64,000 nt of DNA from NCBI RefSeq assembly GCF_012927045.1, contig NZ_JABBFW010000003.1, positions 186,001-250,000 on the forward strand, written 5' to 3'. Positions 1-11,251 of the stretch are shown here, one piece after another (positions within the stretch are counted from its first letter, which is position 1; every line of letters starts with the position of its first letter). The DNA is from Azohydromonas caseinilytica. Lineage in GTDB: Bacteria; Pseudomonadota; Gammaproteobacteria; Burkholderiales; Burkholderiaceae_C. Under the pieces are notes generated by a model. The model ran no database searches and was not told where the DNA came from. It saw nothing but the letters and a program-made list of their open reading frames with translations. The translations under genes and the position numbers were made by a program.

Positions 1-179
1 AGCTCACGGCGCGCGAGCGCGAGATCGCCGCGCTGCTCATCGACGGCCTCACCAGCAAGCTCATCGGCCGAAAGCTCAACATCAGCCCGCGCACGGTGGA
101 CGTCTACCGCGCGCGGCTGATGCGCAAGTACGGCGCCTCCACCACGCCGGAGCTGGTGCACAAGCTGCTGAGCGCCTGA
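1..179 (+). CDS. FixJ/NarL-type response regulator, C-terminal part
   Basis: Only the last 58 codons are in the window; the reading frame starts at base 3 and ends at a TGA at 177-179. The residues form a complete LuxR-type helix-turn-helix: LTAREREIAALL, then the recognition helix NISPRTVDVYRARLM. This spacing and the PRTV(D/E)V motif are typical of FixJ/NarL response regulators, which bind DNA after phosphorylation of an N-terminal receiver domain. That receiver would lie to the left of the window, so its presence is inferred. The target genes cannot be told from here. Confidence 0.85.
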   Translation, partial: LTAREREIAALLIDGLTSKLIGRKLNISPRTVDVYRARLMRKYGASTTPELVHKLLSA

Positions 180-203
180 ACCGCCTGGCGGGGGCCGCCG
201 GCC

Positions 204-623
204 TCAATCCAGCAGGGACTTGACCCACTCCGGCAGCGGCACCGAGCGCTTGGTGGCCGAGTCGGCCCACACCACCTTGGCGCCGCCGCTGGCGGCGATG
301 TCGCCGGGGCGGTCTACCCGCTCCAGCGTGGTGTAGGTCTCGAAGCTGCTGCGCCCGGGCCTGGCCACGTAGAAGCGCGCCAGCAGCTCGCCGGGGTACT
401 CCAGCTGCTGCAGGAAGTTGCAAAAGGCATTGATGATCACCGGCCCGCTGCCGCCGGGGTCGGGCGGCACGCCGTGCGACTGCAGCCAGTCCACGCGCAC
501 GATCTCCAGGTAGCGGAAATAGACGGTGTTGTTGACATGGCCCATGGCGTCCATGTCGCCCCAGCGGATGGGAATCCGCATCTCGTGAACGAGTTTCTTC
601 TCTTCGGGCAGGTCGAATCGCAT
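204..623 (-). CDS. Acyl-CoA thioesterase, 4HBT hotdog fold
   Basis: This encodes 139 residues from ATG at 623 (MRFDLPEEKKL). The segment IRWGDMDAMGHVNN near residue 20 is the 4-hydroxybenzoyl-CoA thioesterase signature. Its aspartate (WGDMD) is the family's catalytic residue, and the family hydrolyses short or aromatic acyl-CoA thioesters in the cytosol. The frame is open further upstream, but that part would run into yceH and does not look like a hotdog protein. I therefore use the internal ATG, although no clear ribosome binding site precedes it. It lies 19 bases after the yceH stop and is probably cotranscribed with it. The natural substrate is unknown. Confidence 0.85.
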   Translation of the reverse strand: MRFDLPEEKKLVHEMRIPIRWGDMDAMGHVNNTVYFRYLEIVRVDWLQSHGVPPDPGGSGPVIINAFCNFLQQLEYPGELLARFYVARPGRSSFETYTTLERVDRPGDIAASGGAKVVWADSATKRSVPLPEWVKSLLD

Positions 624-642
624 CGATGTGTGGACTGGAAAT

Positions 643-1296
643 TCAGGCTTCGCTCTTGAGGTTGGCGTCCACGCCCAGCTCGGAAGCCAGGCGCAGCACC
701 AGCGCGCGCAGCTCCGCCACTTCGGCGCGCAGCGCGGCGATCTCGTCGGCACGTGCCGGCTTCGGCGCCGCCAGCTCCTCGGCGCTGGCCACGGGCAGCG
801 CGGGCTCGCCGGTGAGCAGCTGCGCCCAGCGCGCCTCGCGCGCGCCCGGCGAGCGTGCCAGCCGTACCACGCGCGGCGGGTCCTTCTCGGCCAGCTCTTC
901 CAGGAAGCCCTCGACCGACGAGGTGTCGGCGAAGCGGTGCAGCCGCTCGCTGTTGGCGCGCAGCTCGGCGGCGGTCTGCGGACCGCGCAGCAGCAGCGTG
1001 GTCAGCAGCGCCGCGGCCGCGCCGGGCACGCCCAGGCCGCGCGGGGCGTTGTGGTCGTAGCGCGTGACGCGCATGCCGCTGACCTCGTTGACCAGCGACA
1101 GCTCGCGCAGGCCCTCGATGGCCTCCAGCACGTCGGCCTCGGAGAGGCTCATCACCGGGTCGCGCGCGCTCTTCTGGTTGCAGCCCGCCACCAGCGCGTT
1201 GAGCGACAGCGGGTAGGTGTCCGGCACGGTGGCCTGCTTCTCCACCAGCACGGCCAGCACGCGCCCCTCGGCGGGCGTCAGGTCGCGCAGGGCCAT
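643..1296 (-). CDS. yceH: YceH family protein (DUF480)
   Basis: This encodes 217 residues starting MALRDLTPAEGRVLAVLVEKQ. The central part (NALVAGCNQKSARDPVMSLSEADVL... and a second similar helical module) matches YceH/DUF480, a tandem winged-helix protein of unknown function. The last ~35 residues form a predicted coiled coil rich in Ala, Leu and Glu (ALRAEVAELRALVLRLASEL). The ATG at 1296 overlaps the TAA of the upstream SDR gene by one base, so the two are translationally coupled. The upstream open frame is an out-of-frame shadow of the SDR gene and was not used. A DNA-binding role is inferred from the fold only. Confidence 0.88.
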   Translation of the reverse strand: MALRDLTPAEGRVLAVLVEKQATVPDTYPLSLNALVAGCNQKSARDPVMSLSEADVLEAIEGLRELSLVNEVSGMRVTRYDHNAPRGLGVPGAAAALLTTLLLRGPQTAAELRANSERLHRFADTSSVEGFLEELAEKDPPRVVRLARSPGAREARWAQLLTGEPALPVASAEELAAPKPARADEIAALRAEVAELRALVLRLASELGVDANLKSEA

Positions 1297-2081
1297 TACC
1301 AGACTCCGAAGCCGTCGTCCGCCGCGACCACGGCGCCGTTGATGAAGTGGCTCTCGTTGGCGCAGAGCATCATCAGCACGGAATCCAGGTCCTGCGGGCG
1401 GCCGATGCGCTTGCGCGGCGTCATCTTCACCAGATCCTGCGCGGTGCTGTGCGTCCACTCGTGGTGGTTCTGCTCGGTGTCGATGTAGCCGGGGCAGATG
1501 GCATTGACGTTGATGCCGAAACCACCCCACTCCAGCGCCATGGCACGCGTCATGTAGATCAGCGCCGCCTTGCTCATGCCGAAGGCGCCGGACTCGGCCT
1601 GGATGCGCTGCGCGGCCATCGAGGAGATGTTGACGATGCGACCACCGGTGAAGGTGCCCGGCAGGGCGCCCTGTGCACGGCCGATCATGCGCTTGGCCAC
1701 CTCCTGCGCCATGAAGAAGGCCCCGCGCAGGTTGCACTTCATGACGTAGTCGTAGTCCTCGGGCGTGACCTCCAGCAGCTTCTGCTGCGCATTGACCCCG
1801 GCGTTGTTGACGAGGATGTCGATGGCGCCCATCTCCGTCTCGGCATGCGCCACGGCGGCGCGGATGCTGTCCGGATCGGTCACGTCCAGCCCCACCACGT
1901 GCGCGTCGCCGCCCTCGGCCTCGATCTCGGCGCGCAGCGTCTTGAGCTTCTCCACGCGGCGCGCCGAGAGCACCACGCCGGCGCCGGCCCGCGCCAGCAC
2001 GCGCGCGAACTGCGCACCCAGTCCACCCGAGGCGCCGGTGACGAAAGCCACGCGGCCCGAAAGATCGATCTGATAGCTCAT
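1296..2081 (-). CDS. SDR family oxidoreductase with Phe in place of catalytic Tyr
   Basis: This encodes 261 residues from ATG 2081, preceded by a strong ribosome binding site (GAAGGAGG at 2091-2099, complement). TGASGGLG at residues 15-22 is the Rossmann NAD(P)-binding motif and NNAG is at 92-95. NISS at 151-154 holds the catalytic Ser. INVNAICPGYIDTE fits the classical SDR3-oxoacyl reductase-like group. The usual YxxxK is FGMSK here: residue 167 is Phe (TTC, bases 1581-1583), while Lys171 is kept. Loss of this Tyr normally cripples SDR reductases, so the reaction is uncertain. It heads a three-gene unit with yceH and the thioesterase. Confidence 0.85.
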   Translation of the reverse strand: MSYQIDLSGRVAFVTGASGGLGAQFARVLARAGAGVVLSARRVEKLKTLRAEIEAEGGDAHVVGLDVTDPDSIRAAVAHAETEMGAIDILVNNAGVNAQQKLLEVTPEDYDYVMKCNLRGAFFMAQEVAKRMIGRAQGALPGTFTGGRIVNISSMAAQRIQAESGAFGMSKAALIYMTRAMALEWGGFGINVNAICPGYIDTEQNHHEWTHSTAQDLVKMTPRKRIGRPQDLDSVLMMLCANESHFINGAVVAADDGFGVW

Positions 2082-2240
2082 GAGGCAGCAGCCTCCTTCG
2101 ACTGCGTTCAAATGGGCCGGCCAAGATAGCACGGCCGCGCCGCCCGCCCGGGACGGGCCTGCCGCGACTGGGCGCGAGGCGCGGAGGGTGTAACGAGCGG
2201 TCTAAGATGACGGGCTTTTCCCACAGCAGCTCAAATCTCG

Positions 2241-3926
2241 ATGACGCCGCAGCAACTGCTCGAACAGTACGGCCCGCGCGAGTCCATGGACTACGACGTG
2301 GTGATCGTCGGCGCCGGCCCCGCGGGGCTGGCCACCGCCATCCGGCTCAAGCAGCTCGCCGCCGCCGCGGGCTCGGAGATCTCGGTGGTGGTGCTGGAAA
2401 AGGGCTCCGAACCCGGCGCCCACATCCTCTCCGGGGCCATCATGGACCCCATCGCGCTCAACGAGCTCTTCCCCGACTGGCAGGACAAGGGCGCGCCGCT
2501 CAGGCAGCCCGTCACCGAGGACGAGTTCCTGTTCCTCTCCGAGACCGGCGCGAAAGCCACCCCGCACGCCCTGCTGCCCGACTGCTTCAAGAACCACGGC
2601 AACTACATCGTCAGCCTGGGCGAGGTGGTGCGCTGGCTCGCTGGGCAAGCCGAAGAGCTGGGCGTGGAGATCTTCCCCGGCTTTGCCGCGGCGGAGGTGC
2701 TCTACGCCGAGGACGGCTCGGTGCGCGGCGTGGCGACCGGGAACATGGGCATCGGCAAGGACGGCGAGCCGACGGAAAACTTCCAGCTCGGCATGGAGCT
2801 GTGCGCCAAGTACACGATCTTTGCCGAGGGCTCGCGCGGCCACCTGGGCAAGCAGCTCATCGAGCGCTTCCGGCTGGATGAGGGCAAGGACCCGCAGAGC
2901 TACGGCATCGGCCTCAAGGAGCTGTGGGAAGTGCCGGCGGCGAACCACAAGCCGGGCCTGGTGGTGCACACCGCCGGCTGGCCGCTGGATGCCAGCACCT
3001 ACGGCGGCTCCTTCATCTACCACGCGGCGGACAACAAGATTGCCATCGGCTTCGTGGTGGGCCTGGACTACCAGAACCCCTGGCTGAGCCCGTTCGAGGA
3101 ATTCCAGCGCTTCAAGACGCATCCCGCGATCAGGAAACACCTGGAGGGCGGCAAGCGCATCTCTTATGGCGCGCGCGCCATCACCGCCGGCGGGCTGCTG
3201 TCGCTGCCCAAGACGGTGTTCCCGGGCGGCGCGCTGGTGGGCTGCGACGCGGGCTATCTGAACGCCAGCCGCATCAAGGGCAGCCATGCCGCCATCAAGA
3301 GCGGGATGCTGTGCGCTGAAAGTGCCTTCGAGGCGCTGGGCGCCGGGCGCAGCGGCGACGTACTCTCAGCCTACCCGGAAGCCTTCGAAAAGAGCTGGCT
3401 GCATGAGGAGTTGCTGCAAGCCAAGAACTTCAAGCAGTGGTTCAAGAAGGGCCGCGGCACGGCCACGCTGATGACCGGCATCGAGCAGTGGCTGCTGCCG
3501 CGCTTGGGCGTGAAGAAGGCGCCGTGGACGCTCAACCGCAAGCTGCCCGACCACGTCAACCTGCGCCCGGCGGCGGAGTTCCCGCGCATCGAGTACCCCA
3601 AGCCCGACGGCGTGCTGACCTTCGACCGCCTCTCCTCGGTGTTCGTCAGCAACACCAACCATGAGGAGAACCAGCCCGCGCACCTCACGCTCAAGGACGC
3701 GGCGGTGCCCACGCGCATCAACCTGCCCACCTTCGCCGGGCCGGAGAGCCGCTACTGCCCCGCCGGGGTGTACGAGTTCGTGCCGGCCGAGGGCGGCGGC
3801 GAGCGCTTGCAGATCAACGCCCAGAACTGCGTGCACTGCAAGACCTGCGACATCAAGGACCCGACGCAGAACATCGTCTGGGTCACGCCCGAGGGCGGCG
3901 GCGGGCCCAACTACGCGGGCATGTGA
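2241..3926 (+). CDS. Electron-transfer flavoprotein-ubiquinone oxidoreductase
   Basis: This encodes 561 residues, the usual length for ETF-QO. VVIVGAGPAGLATA near residue 21 is the FAD-binding motif. The C-terminal ferredoxin-like domain has the [4Fe-4S] ligands in RYCPAGVYEF and in NCVHCKTCDIKDP, ending NYAGM as in most homologues. The enzyme sits at the membrane surface and passes electrons from ETF, reduced by acyl-CoA and other dehydrogenases, to the quinone pool. It stands alone: its etfAB partners are not in the window, and the neighbouring gcv operon has its own promoter and riboswitch. The ATG at 2241 gives the family-standard N-terminus, though no strong ribosome binding site is visible. 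Confidence 0.96.
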   Translation: MTPQQLLEQYGPRESMDYDVVIVGAGPAGLATAIRLKQLAAAAGSEISVVVLEKGSEPGAHILSGAIMDPIALNELFPDWQDKGAPLRQPVTEDEFLFLSETGAKATPHALLPDCFKNHGNYIVSLGEVVRWLAGQAEELGVEIFPGFAAAEVLYAEDGSVRGVATGNMGIGKDGEPTENFQLGMELCAKYTIFAEGSRGHLGKQLIERFRLDEGKDPQSYGIGLKELWEVPAANHKPGLVVHTAGWPLDASTYGGSFIYHAADNKIAIGFVVGLDYQNPWLSPFEEFQRFKTHPAIRKHLEGGKRISYGARAITAGGLLSLPKTVFPGGALVGCDAGYLNASRIKGSHAAIKSGMLCAESAFEALGAGRSGDVLSAYPEAFEKSWLHEELLQAKNFKQWFKKGRGTATLMTGIEQWLLPRLGVKKAPWTLNRKLPDHVNLRPAAEFPRIEYPKPDGVLTFDRLSSVFVSNTNHEENQPAHLTLKDAAVPTRINLPTFAGPESRYCPAGVYEFVPAEGGGERLQINAQNCVHCKTCDIKDPTQNIVWVTPEGGGGPNYAGM

Positions 3927-3935
3927 GCCCCGGGC

Positions 3936-3987
3936 GGGCGACGGTTGCCGGGCACAGCGCCCAACCATCGCCCATGTCGGCTTTTTT
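3936..3987 (+). terminator. Terminator-like hairpin after ETF-QO
   Basis: GGGCGACGGTTG (3936-3947) pairs with CAACCATCGCCC (3962-3973) with one mismatch. A T6 run follows at 3982-3987. The 8-base gap between stem and T-run is longer than ideal. A second possible stem (ATGTCGG 3974-3980 with CCGACAT 3996-4002) flanks the T-run. It lies ten bases after the ETF-QO stop and before the riboswitch, so a terminator role is likely. Confidence 0.5.
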
Positions 3988-4055
3988 GTCTCAAACCGAC
4001 ATCCCTGTCGCAATCGGGGCCGGTCGGGTGTGAGCCGCTGTTACACTGCCGGCCG

Positions 4056-4271
4056 CCAGGAGAGAGCCCCGTGATCACGGGGCCGCCGAAGGCGCAGGGG
4101 CTTGGCCCCGAACGCTCAGGCAAAAGGACTGGCAAGCGCCCGTTTTCGAAGGGGCGACACCTCACTGGAGAGAGACTGCGCCCGTACCGGGTGTTGCAGT
4201 CCACCGAAGGGGCAAGCGCAGTGGCATCCTCAAGTGGAGGCCCTCGCCAATCTCTCAGGTAAAGCGGACAG
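4056..4271 (+). promoter_or_regulatory. Tandem glycine riboswitch
   Basis: Two glycine aptamers lie in series upstream of gcvT. Aptamer 1 (4056-4133) is closed by GCCAG/CTGGC and contains GGAGAGA, CCGCCGAAGG and the 3' signature ACGCTCAGGCAAAAGGAC. Aptamer 2 (4165-4271) is closed by CTG/CAG and contains GGAGAGA, CACCGAAGGGGCAAG and ATCTCTCAGGTAAAGCGGAC. This is the known tandem arrangement that turns on glycine cleavage genes when glycine is abundant. The 31-base linker (4134-4164) carries its own small stem, CGCCC (4137-4141) with GGGCG (4152-4156). TACACT at 4042-4047 could be the -10 element, placing the transcript start just ahead of aptamer 1. A short stem at 4287-4302 lies before the gcvT ribosome binding site and may belong to the expression platform. 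Confidence 0.95.
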
Positions 4272-4325
4272 CGGGGGCAATAAGCACCACCTTCACCGGT
4301 GGCCGCCCGCCCTTGGGAGACCCGC

Positions 4326-5471
4326 ATGACCGCTCCGACCGCCACCTCCGACACCGTTCCCCCCGTCCTGCAGCGCACGCCACTGCACGCGCTGCACCTT
4401 GAGCTGGGCGCCCGCATGGTGCCCTTCGCCGGCTACGAGATGCCGGTGAGCTACCCCGCCGGCATCCTGGCCGAGCACCGGCACTGCCGCGAGGCGGCGG
4501 CGCTGTTCGACGTGTCGCACATGGGCCAGGTGCGGCTGGAGGGCGCGGAAGCGGCGCAGGCGCTGGAGTCGCTGGTGCCGGTGGACATCGCGGACCTGCC
4601 CATCGGGCGCCAACGCTACGGTTTCTTCACCAACACCGCCGGCGGCATCCTGGACGACCTGATGGTCACGCGCCGCCCGCAGGACCTGTTCATGGTCATC
4701 AACGCCAGCCGCAAGGACCACGACCTGCAGCTGCTGCGCACCCAGATCGGCCATCGCTGCCACGTCGTCTCCATGCCCGAGCGCGCGCTGCTGGCGCTGC
4801 AGGGCCCGCTGGCGGTGCAGGCCCTGGCGCGGCTGGACGCCGGCGTGGCGGCGCTGACCTTCATGGGCACCGGCAGCTTCAGCCTCAACGGCGCCGAGTG
4901 CTTCGTCAGCCGCAGCGGCTACACCGGCGAGGACGGCTTCGAGATCTCCGTGCCGGCCGAGGCCGCCGCGTCCCTGGCCAAGGCGCTGCTGGCGCAGCCC
5001 GAAGTAAAGCCTGCCGGCCTGGGCGCGCGCGACACGCTGCGCCTGGAAGCGGGCCTGTGCCTGTACGGCCACGACATCGACGAGTCCACCACGCCGGTGG
5101 AAGCCGGCCTGACCTGGGCCATCCAGAAGGTGCGCCGCCCGGGCGGCGCACGCGCCGGCGGCTATCCCGGCAGCCAGGCCATCGAGGCGCAGCTCGCCAA
5201 CGGCGCGCCGCGCAAGCGCGTGGGCCTGCTCGGCCTGGAGCGCGCCCCGGTGCGCGAGGGCGCGCCGGTGCTGGACGCACGGGGCCAGCGCGTGGGCCAG
5301 GTCACCAGCGGCACGCTGTCGCCGCAGCTGGGCAAGCCCATCGCCATGGCCTACGTGGACGCGGCCCATGCCGTCCCGGGCGCCGACCTCAGCGCCGAGG
5401 TGCGGCTCAAGCCGCAGCCCATGCGCGTGGTGGCCATGCCCTTCGCGCCGCACCGCTACCACCGCGGCTGA
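4326..5471 (+). CDS. gcvT: Glycine cleavage system T protein (aminomethyltransferase)
   Basis: This encodes 381 residues from ATG 4326, with GGGAGA seven bases upstream. The start of the conserved protein is LQRTPLHALHLELGARMVPFAGYEMPVSY. Later motifs include ALFDVSHMGQV and GARDTLRLEAGLCLYGHDIDE, all typical of GcvT. It transfers the methylene group from the aminomethyl-lipoyl arm of GcvH to tetrahydrofolate and releases ammonia. It is the first gene of gcvT-gcvH-gcvP-sdaA and lies directly behind the glycine riboswitch, so glycine should induce it. An earlier in-frame ATG (4299) lies inside the riboswitch platform and was not chosen. Confidence 0.97.
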   Translation: MTAPTATSDTVPPVLQRTPLHALHLELGARMVPFAGYEMPVSYPAGILAEHRHCREAAALFDVSHMGQVRLEGAEAAQALESLVPVDIADLPIGRQRYGFFTNTAGGILDDLMVTRRPQDLFMVINASRKDHDLQLLRTQIGHRCHVVSMPERALLALQGPLAVQALARLDAGVAALTFMGTGSFSLNGAECFVSRSGYTGEDGFEISVPAEAAASLAKALLAQPEVKPAGLGARDTLRLEAGLCLYGHDIDESTTPVEAGLTWAIQKVRRPGGARAGGYPGSQAIEAQLANGAPRKRVGLLGLERAPVREGAPVLDARGQRVGQVTSGTLSPQLGKPIAMAYVDAAHAVPGADLSAEVRLKPQPMRVVAMPFAPHRYHRG

Positions 5472-5591
5472 CCCTTTCTCCGAGGCATGCCCGAGCGACC
5501 CGCAAAGGAGGCGTGCCCCGATTCCCGCATCGTTCGACTCCGTTTCCAACCCGGCGCCCCGCGCCTTTCGCACCACCGAGGAGCCCTGCCC

Positions 5592-5972
5592 ATGAGCACC
5601 CGTTTCACGCCCGACCACGAATGGATCAGCATCGAAGAAGACCACGAGGCCGCCGTGGTGGGCATCACGAAGCACGCGCAGGACGCGCTGGGCGACGTGG
5701 TGTTCGTTGACCTGCCCGAGGTCGGCCGCACCCTCGCCAAGGGCGAAGTGGCCGGCGTGGTCGAGTCCGTGAAGGCTGCCGCCGACCTGTACATGCCCGT
5801 GAGCGGCGAGATCGTCGAGGTCAACGAGGCGCTGCGCGACGACCCCTCGCTGGCCAACACCGACCCGATGGGCCAGGGCTGGTTCTTCAAGGTCCACGTC
5901 AAGGACCTGGCCGAGTACGAAGCGCTCATGGACGCGCCGGCCTACGACGCGCTGGTCGAGTCCGAACAGTGA
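5592..5972 (+). CDS. gcvH: Glycine cleavage system H protein
   Basis: This encodes 126 residues from ATG 5592, preceded by GAGGAG. The lipoylation site is Lys61 in GVVESVKAAADLYMPVSGE, the standard GcvH motif. GcvH is the mobile carrier that shuttles the aminomethyl group from GcvP to GcvT and electrons to the L protein (dihydrolipoyl dehydrogenase). The L protein is not encoded in the window. The gene is 120 bases after gcvT and in the same riboswitch-controlled transcript. The longer upstream open frame has no conserved sequence. Confidence 0.97.
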   Translation: MSTRFTPDHEWISIEEDHEAAVVGITKHAQDALGDVVFVDLPEVGRTLAKGEVAGVVESVKAAADLYMPVSGEIVEVNEALRDDPSLANTDPMGQGWFFKVHVKDLAEYEALMDAPAYDALVESEQ

Positions 5973-6103
5973 TGTTTTCCGGCACGGGCCCTGGCGCCCG
6001 TGCCGCGCGCGGCAAGCCGATTGCCGCGCCGATATGAATTCCCGGCAGGCGCCGCCGCCCGCGCCGCACACCCCTCATCCGCCCTTCAGCCGCCCTTCTC
6101 ACC

Positions 6104-8992
<2,889 letters not shown>

Positions 8993-9026
8993 CCGCGCGG
9001 CCGGCAGCGCCTGAAGGAGTTCAACC

Positions 9027-10418
9027 ATGGCGGTGTCGGTCTTCGACCTGTTCCGCATCGGCATCGGCCCCAGCAGCTCCCACACGGTGGGGCCGATGCG
9101 CGCGGCGCGGCTGTTCGCCGAGCGGCTGCGCCAGGAGGGCCTGCTGGAGGCCACGGCCCGCGTGCAGTGCGACCTCTACGGTTCGCTGGGCGCCACCGGC
9201 AAGGGCCACGGCAGCGACAAGGCGGTGTGGCTGGGACTGGCCGGCCACGACCCGGAGACGGTGGACGTGGACGCCATCCCCGCCCTGCTGCAGCGCCTGC
9301 AGGCCGAGCAGCGGCTGCCGCTGGGCGGCACGCAGCCGGTGGCCTTCGGCGCCACGGACCTGCGCTTCCACCGCAGCCGGACGCTGCCCTTCCACGCCAA
9401 CGGCATGACGCTGCGGGCGCTGGACGCGGACGGCAGCCCCATCGCCGAACGCACCTACTACTCGGTGGGCGGCGGCTTCGTCATCAGCGAGGAGGTGGCG
9501 GCCGACGGCAGCCGGCACCGCGCCATCGCGCCCGACACCACGGTGCTGCCCTACCCCTTCCACAGTGGCGAGGAGCTGCTGGCGCTGTGCGAGCGCGAGG
9601 GCTGCGGCATTGCCGAGCTGATGCGCCGCAACGAGCGCCACTGGCGCAGCGACGCGGAGATCGACACCGGGCTGCTGCGCCTCTGGGACGTGATGCAGCG
9701 CTGCGTGGAGCGCGGCTGCCGCACCGAGGGCGTGCTGCCCGGCGGCTTCAAGGTGCGCCGGCGCGCCCCCGAGCTGTGGCGCCAGCTCGCGGCACAGGAG
9801 GCGGCGGGCGGGCCGCAGGACCCGCTGGCCGTCATTGATTGGGTGAACCTGTTCGCACTGGCGGTGAACGAGGAGAACGCCGCCGGCGGGCGCGTGGTGA
9901 CGGCGCCCACCAACGGCGCCGCGGGCATCGTGCCGGCGGTGCTGCACTACTACCGGCGCTTCGTGCCGGGCTCGACCGACGCGGGCGTGGTGGACTTCCT
10001 GCTCACGGCCGGGGCGATCGGCATCCTCTACAAGGAAAACGCCAGCATCTCCGGCGCCGAGGTCGGCTGCCAGGGCGAGGTGGGCGTGGCCTGCTCGATG
10101 GCGGCCGGCGCCCTGTGCGCCGTCACCGGCGGGACGCCGGCGCAGGTGGAGAACGCGGCCGAGATCGCCATGGAGCACCACCTGGGCCTGACCTGCGACC
10201 CGGTGGGCGGTCTGGTGCAGATCCCGTGCATCGAGCGCAACGCCATCGCCTCGGTCAAGGCGATCAACGCCGCGCGCATGGCGCTGCGCGGCGACGGCAC
10301 GCACCACGTCAGCCTGGACAAGGTCATCAAGACCATGCGCGAGACCGGCGCCGACATGCTGACCAAGTACAAGGAAACCGCCCGCGGCGGCCTCGCGGTC
10401 AACATCGTGGAGTGCTGA
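9027..10418 (+). CDS. sdaA: L-serine dehydratase, single-chain iron-sulfur type
   Basis: This encodes 463 residues from ATG 9027, with AAGGAG eleven bases upstream. The N-terminus [22 protein letters not shown] is the beta-domain signature. The alpha-domain carries the likely cluster cysteines in [18 protein letters not shown] and in [13 protein letters not shown]. The enzyme deaminates serine to pyruvate with an oxygen-sensitive [4Fe-4S] cluster. It follows gcvP by 34 bases and is probably in the riboswitch transcript. Together with serine hydroxymethyltransferase (encoded elsewhere), the operon converts excess glycine to serine and then to pyruvate. Confidence 0.96.
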   Translation: MAVSVFDLFRIGIGPSSSHTVGPMRAARLFAERLRQEGLLEATARVQCDLYGSLGATGKGHGSDKAVWLGLAGHDPETVDVDAIPALLQRLQAEQRLPLGGTQPVAFGATDLRFHRSRTLPFHANGMTLRALDADGSPIAERTYYSVGGGFVISEEVAADGSRHRAIAPDTTVLPYPFHSGEELLALCEREGCGIAELMRRNERHWRSDAEIDTGLLRLWDVMQRCVERGCRTEGVLPGGFKVRRRAPELWRQLAAQEAAGGPQDPLAVIDWVNLFALAVNEENAAGGRVVTAPTNGAAGIVPAVLHYYRRFVPGSTDAGVVDFLLTAGAIGILYKENASISGAEVGCQGEVGVACSMAAGALCAVTGGTPAQVENAAEIAMEHHLGLTCDPVGGLVQIPCIERNAIASVKAINAARMALRGDGTHHVSLDKVIKTMRETGADMLTKYKETARGGLAVNIVEC

Positions 10419-10567
10419 GCCGCGCGAAGAAGCGGCTTGCAGCGTCGATCGTCAACCCACGGGCAACGGTCTAGTCACCGAGTGACACTCCGCAGCTCGA
10501 TTGCTCAGCTCTAGTAAACAATCAAGCCGCTGCCTGCGCGCTTGAACTAGGCGAGCGTCAAGGTCGC

Positions 10568-10762
10568 TCAGCGCTGCCCGCGTCGCTCTTCCAGCGCCTG
10601 CCGCACGGCGGCGACATGCTCGCCGACGCGATCGACGATGTCCTTGAGCTCGTCCTCGCCGCAGTGCAGCTGGTCGCACCAGTAGCGCAGCTCGACCGGG
10701 TCCATGGTGTTGACGCGGCCCGGGTCCAGGGGCTGGAAAGACTGATGAGGCGCGTTGGGCAT
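10568..10762 (-). CDS. DUF3606 family small protein
   Basis: This encodes 64 residues from ATG 10762 (MPNAPHQSFQPLDPGRVNTMD), with a clear AAGGAG nine bases upstream. DPGRVNTMDPVELRYWCDQLHCGEDELKDIVDRVGEHVAAVRQAL matches the DUF3606 pattern (DpxRVn...eLrYWc..L.....L...V..VG). The function of this family is unknown; members are short, soluble and common in proteobacteria. It lies convergent to sdaA, 149 bases away, and that interval holds nothing I can name. An upstream extension of the open frame (21 residues) lacks conservation. Confidence 0.8.
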   Translation of the reverse strand: MPNAPHQSFQPLDPGRVNTMDPVELRYWCDQLHCGEDELKDIVDRVGEHVAAVRQALEERRGQR

Positions 10763-10901
10763 GCGGACTCCTTGGTGCAGCGCGGGCCGCGAAGGCGGCC
10801 GCCGGCGCATTGGGAAGTCCAGCATCGCGCGGTGCCGCGGCGGGCACCTTGCGCTGGCTCAGCCCGAGGGCCGCGCGGCGGCGGCCATCGGTAAGCGGGA
10901 G

Positions 10902-11099
10902 TTAACGCTTCTGGTCGAAGCGGCGGGCACGGCCGCCGACGCGCCGGTCGTGGCCCAGCGGAGCGATGTAGAACGGCTCGAACTTGCGGCCCTTGTCGGC
11001 ACTGTCGGTGCCGTCGAAAAGCGGGTCGGCGTGCTTGCGCTCGGCGGGGCGAGTGTGGGCGGCGTGCTTCGTCATGGCTTGCATCTGCGTGGCGTCCAT
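10902..11099 (-). CDS. Small basic hypothetical protein
   Basis: This is an open frame of 65 codons from the ATG at 11099 (MDATQMQAMTKHAAHTRPAERK). The C-terminus is very basic (HDRRVGGRARRFDQKR) and the middle holds FEPFYIAPLGH. I do not recognise a family. No strong ribosome binding site precedes this ATG, the alternative ATG at 11072 or the TTG at 11126. Its composition is balanced and it does not overlap another gene, so it may be real. It precedes the DUF3606 gene on the same strand with a 139-base gap. Confidence 0.4.
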   Translation of the reverse strand: MDATQMQAMTKHAAHTRPAERKHADPLFDGTDSADKGRKFEPFYIAPLGHDRRVGGRARRFDQKR

Positions 11100-11131
11100 C
11101 GGGACGGTCTGCTCACAACGAGGCAATCGCC

Positions 11132-11166
11132 GGGCCGGATGACAGTCCGGCCCAAATTTTTTGAGT
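11132..11166 (+). terminator. Intrinsic terminator, plus-strand orientation, no obvious gene
   Basis: GGGCCGGA (11132-11139) pairs perfectly with TCCGGCCC (11146-11153) over a six-base loop. The plus strand then reads AAATTTTTTGAGTTTTT. This is a strong plus-strand terminator, but the nearest plus-strand gene, sdaA, ends over 700 bases earlier. Read on the minus strand, the T-rich tail is absent. Confidence 0.6.
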
Positions 11167-11251
11167 TTTTAGGGTTTTCACTTAGGAACCCACAGCCCAC
11201 CGGATGCAACACGGTGCAACGCGCTTGGCACGCGCTGCCCGTGACGGTGGC

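Noticed and set aside
10472-10488. GTCAC/GTGAC small palindrome after sdaA as an attachment site or IS remnant
   Set aside because: It is five base pairs per arm with no direct repeats or transposase sequence nearby, well within chance.
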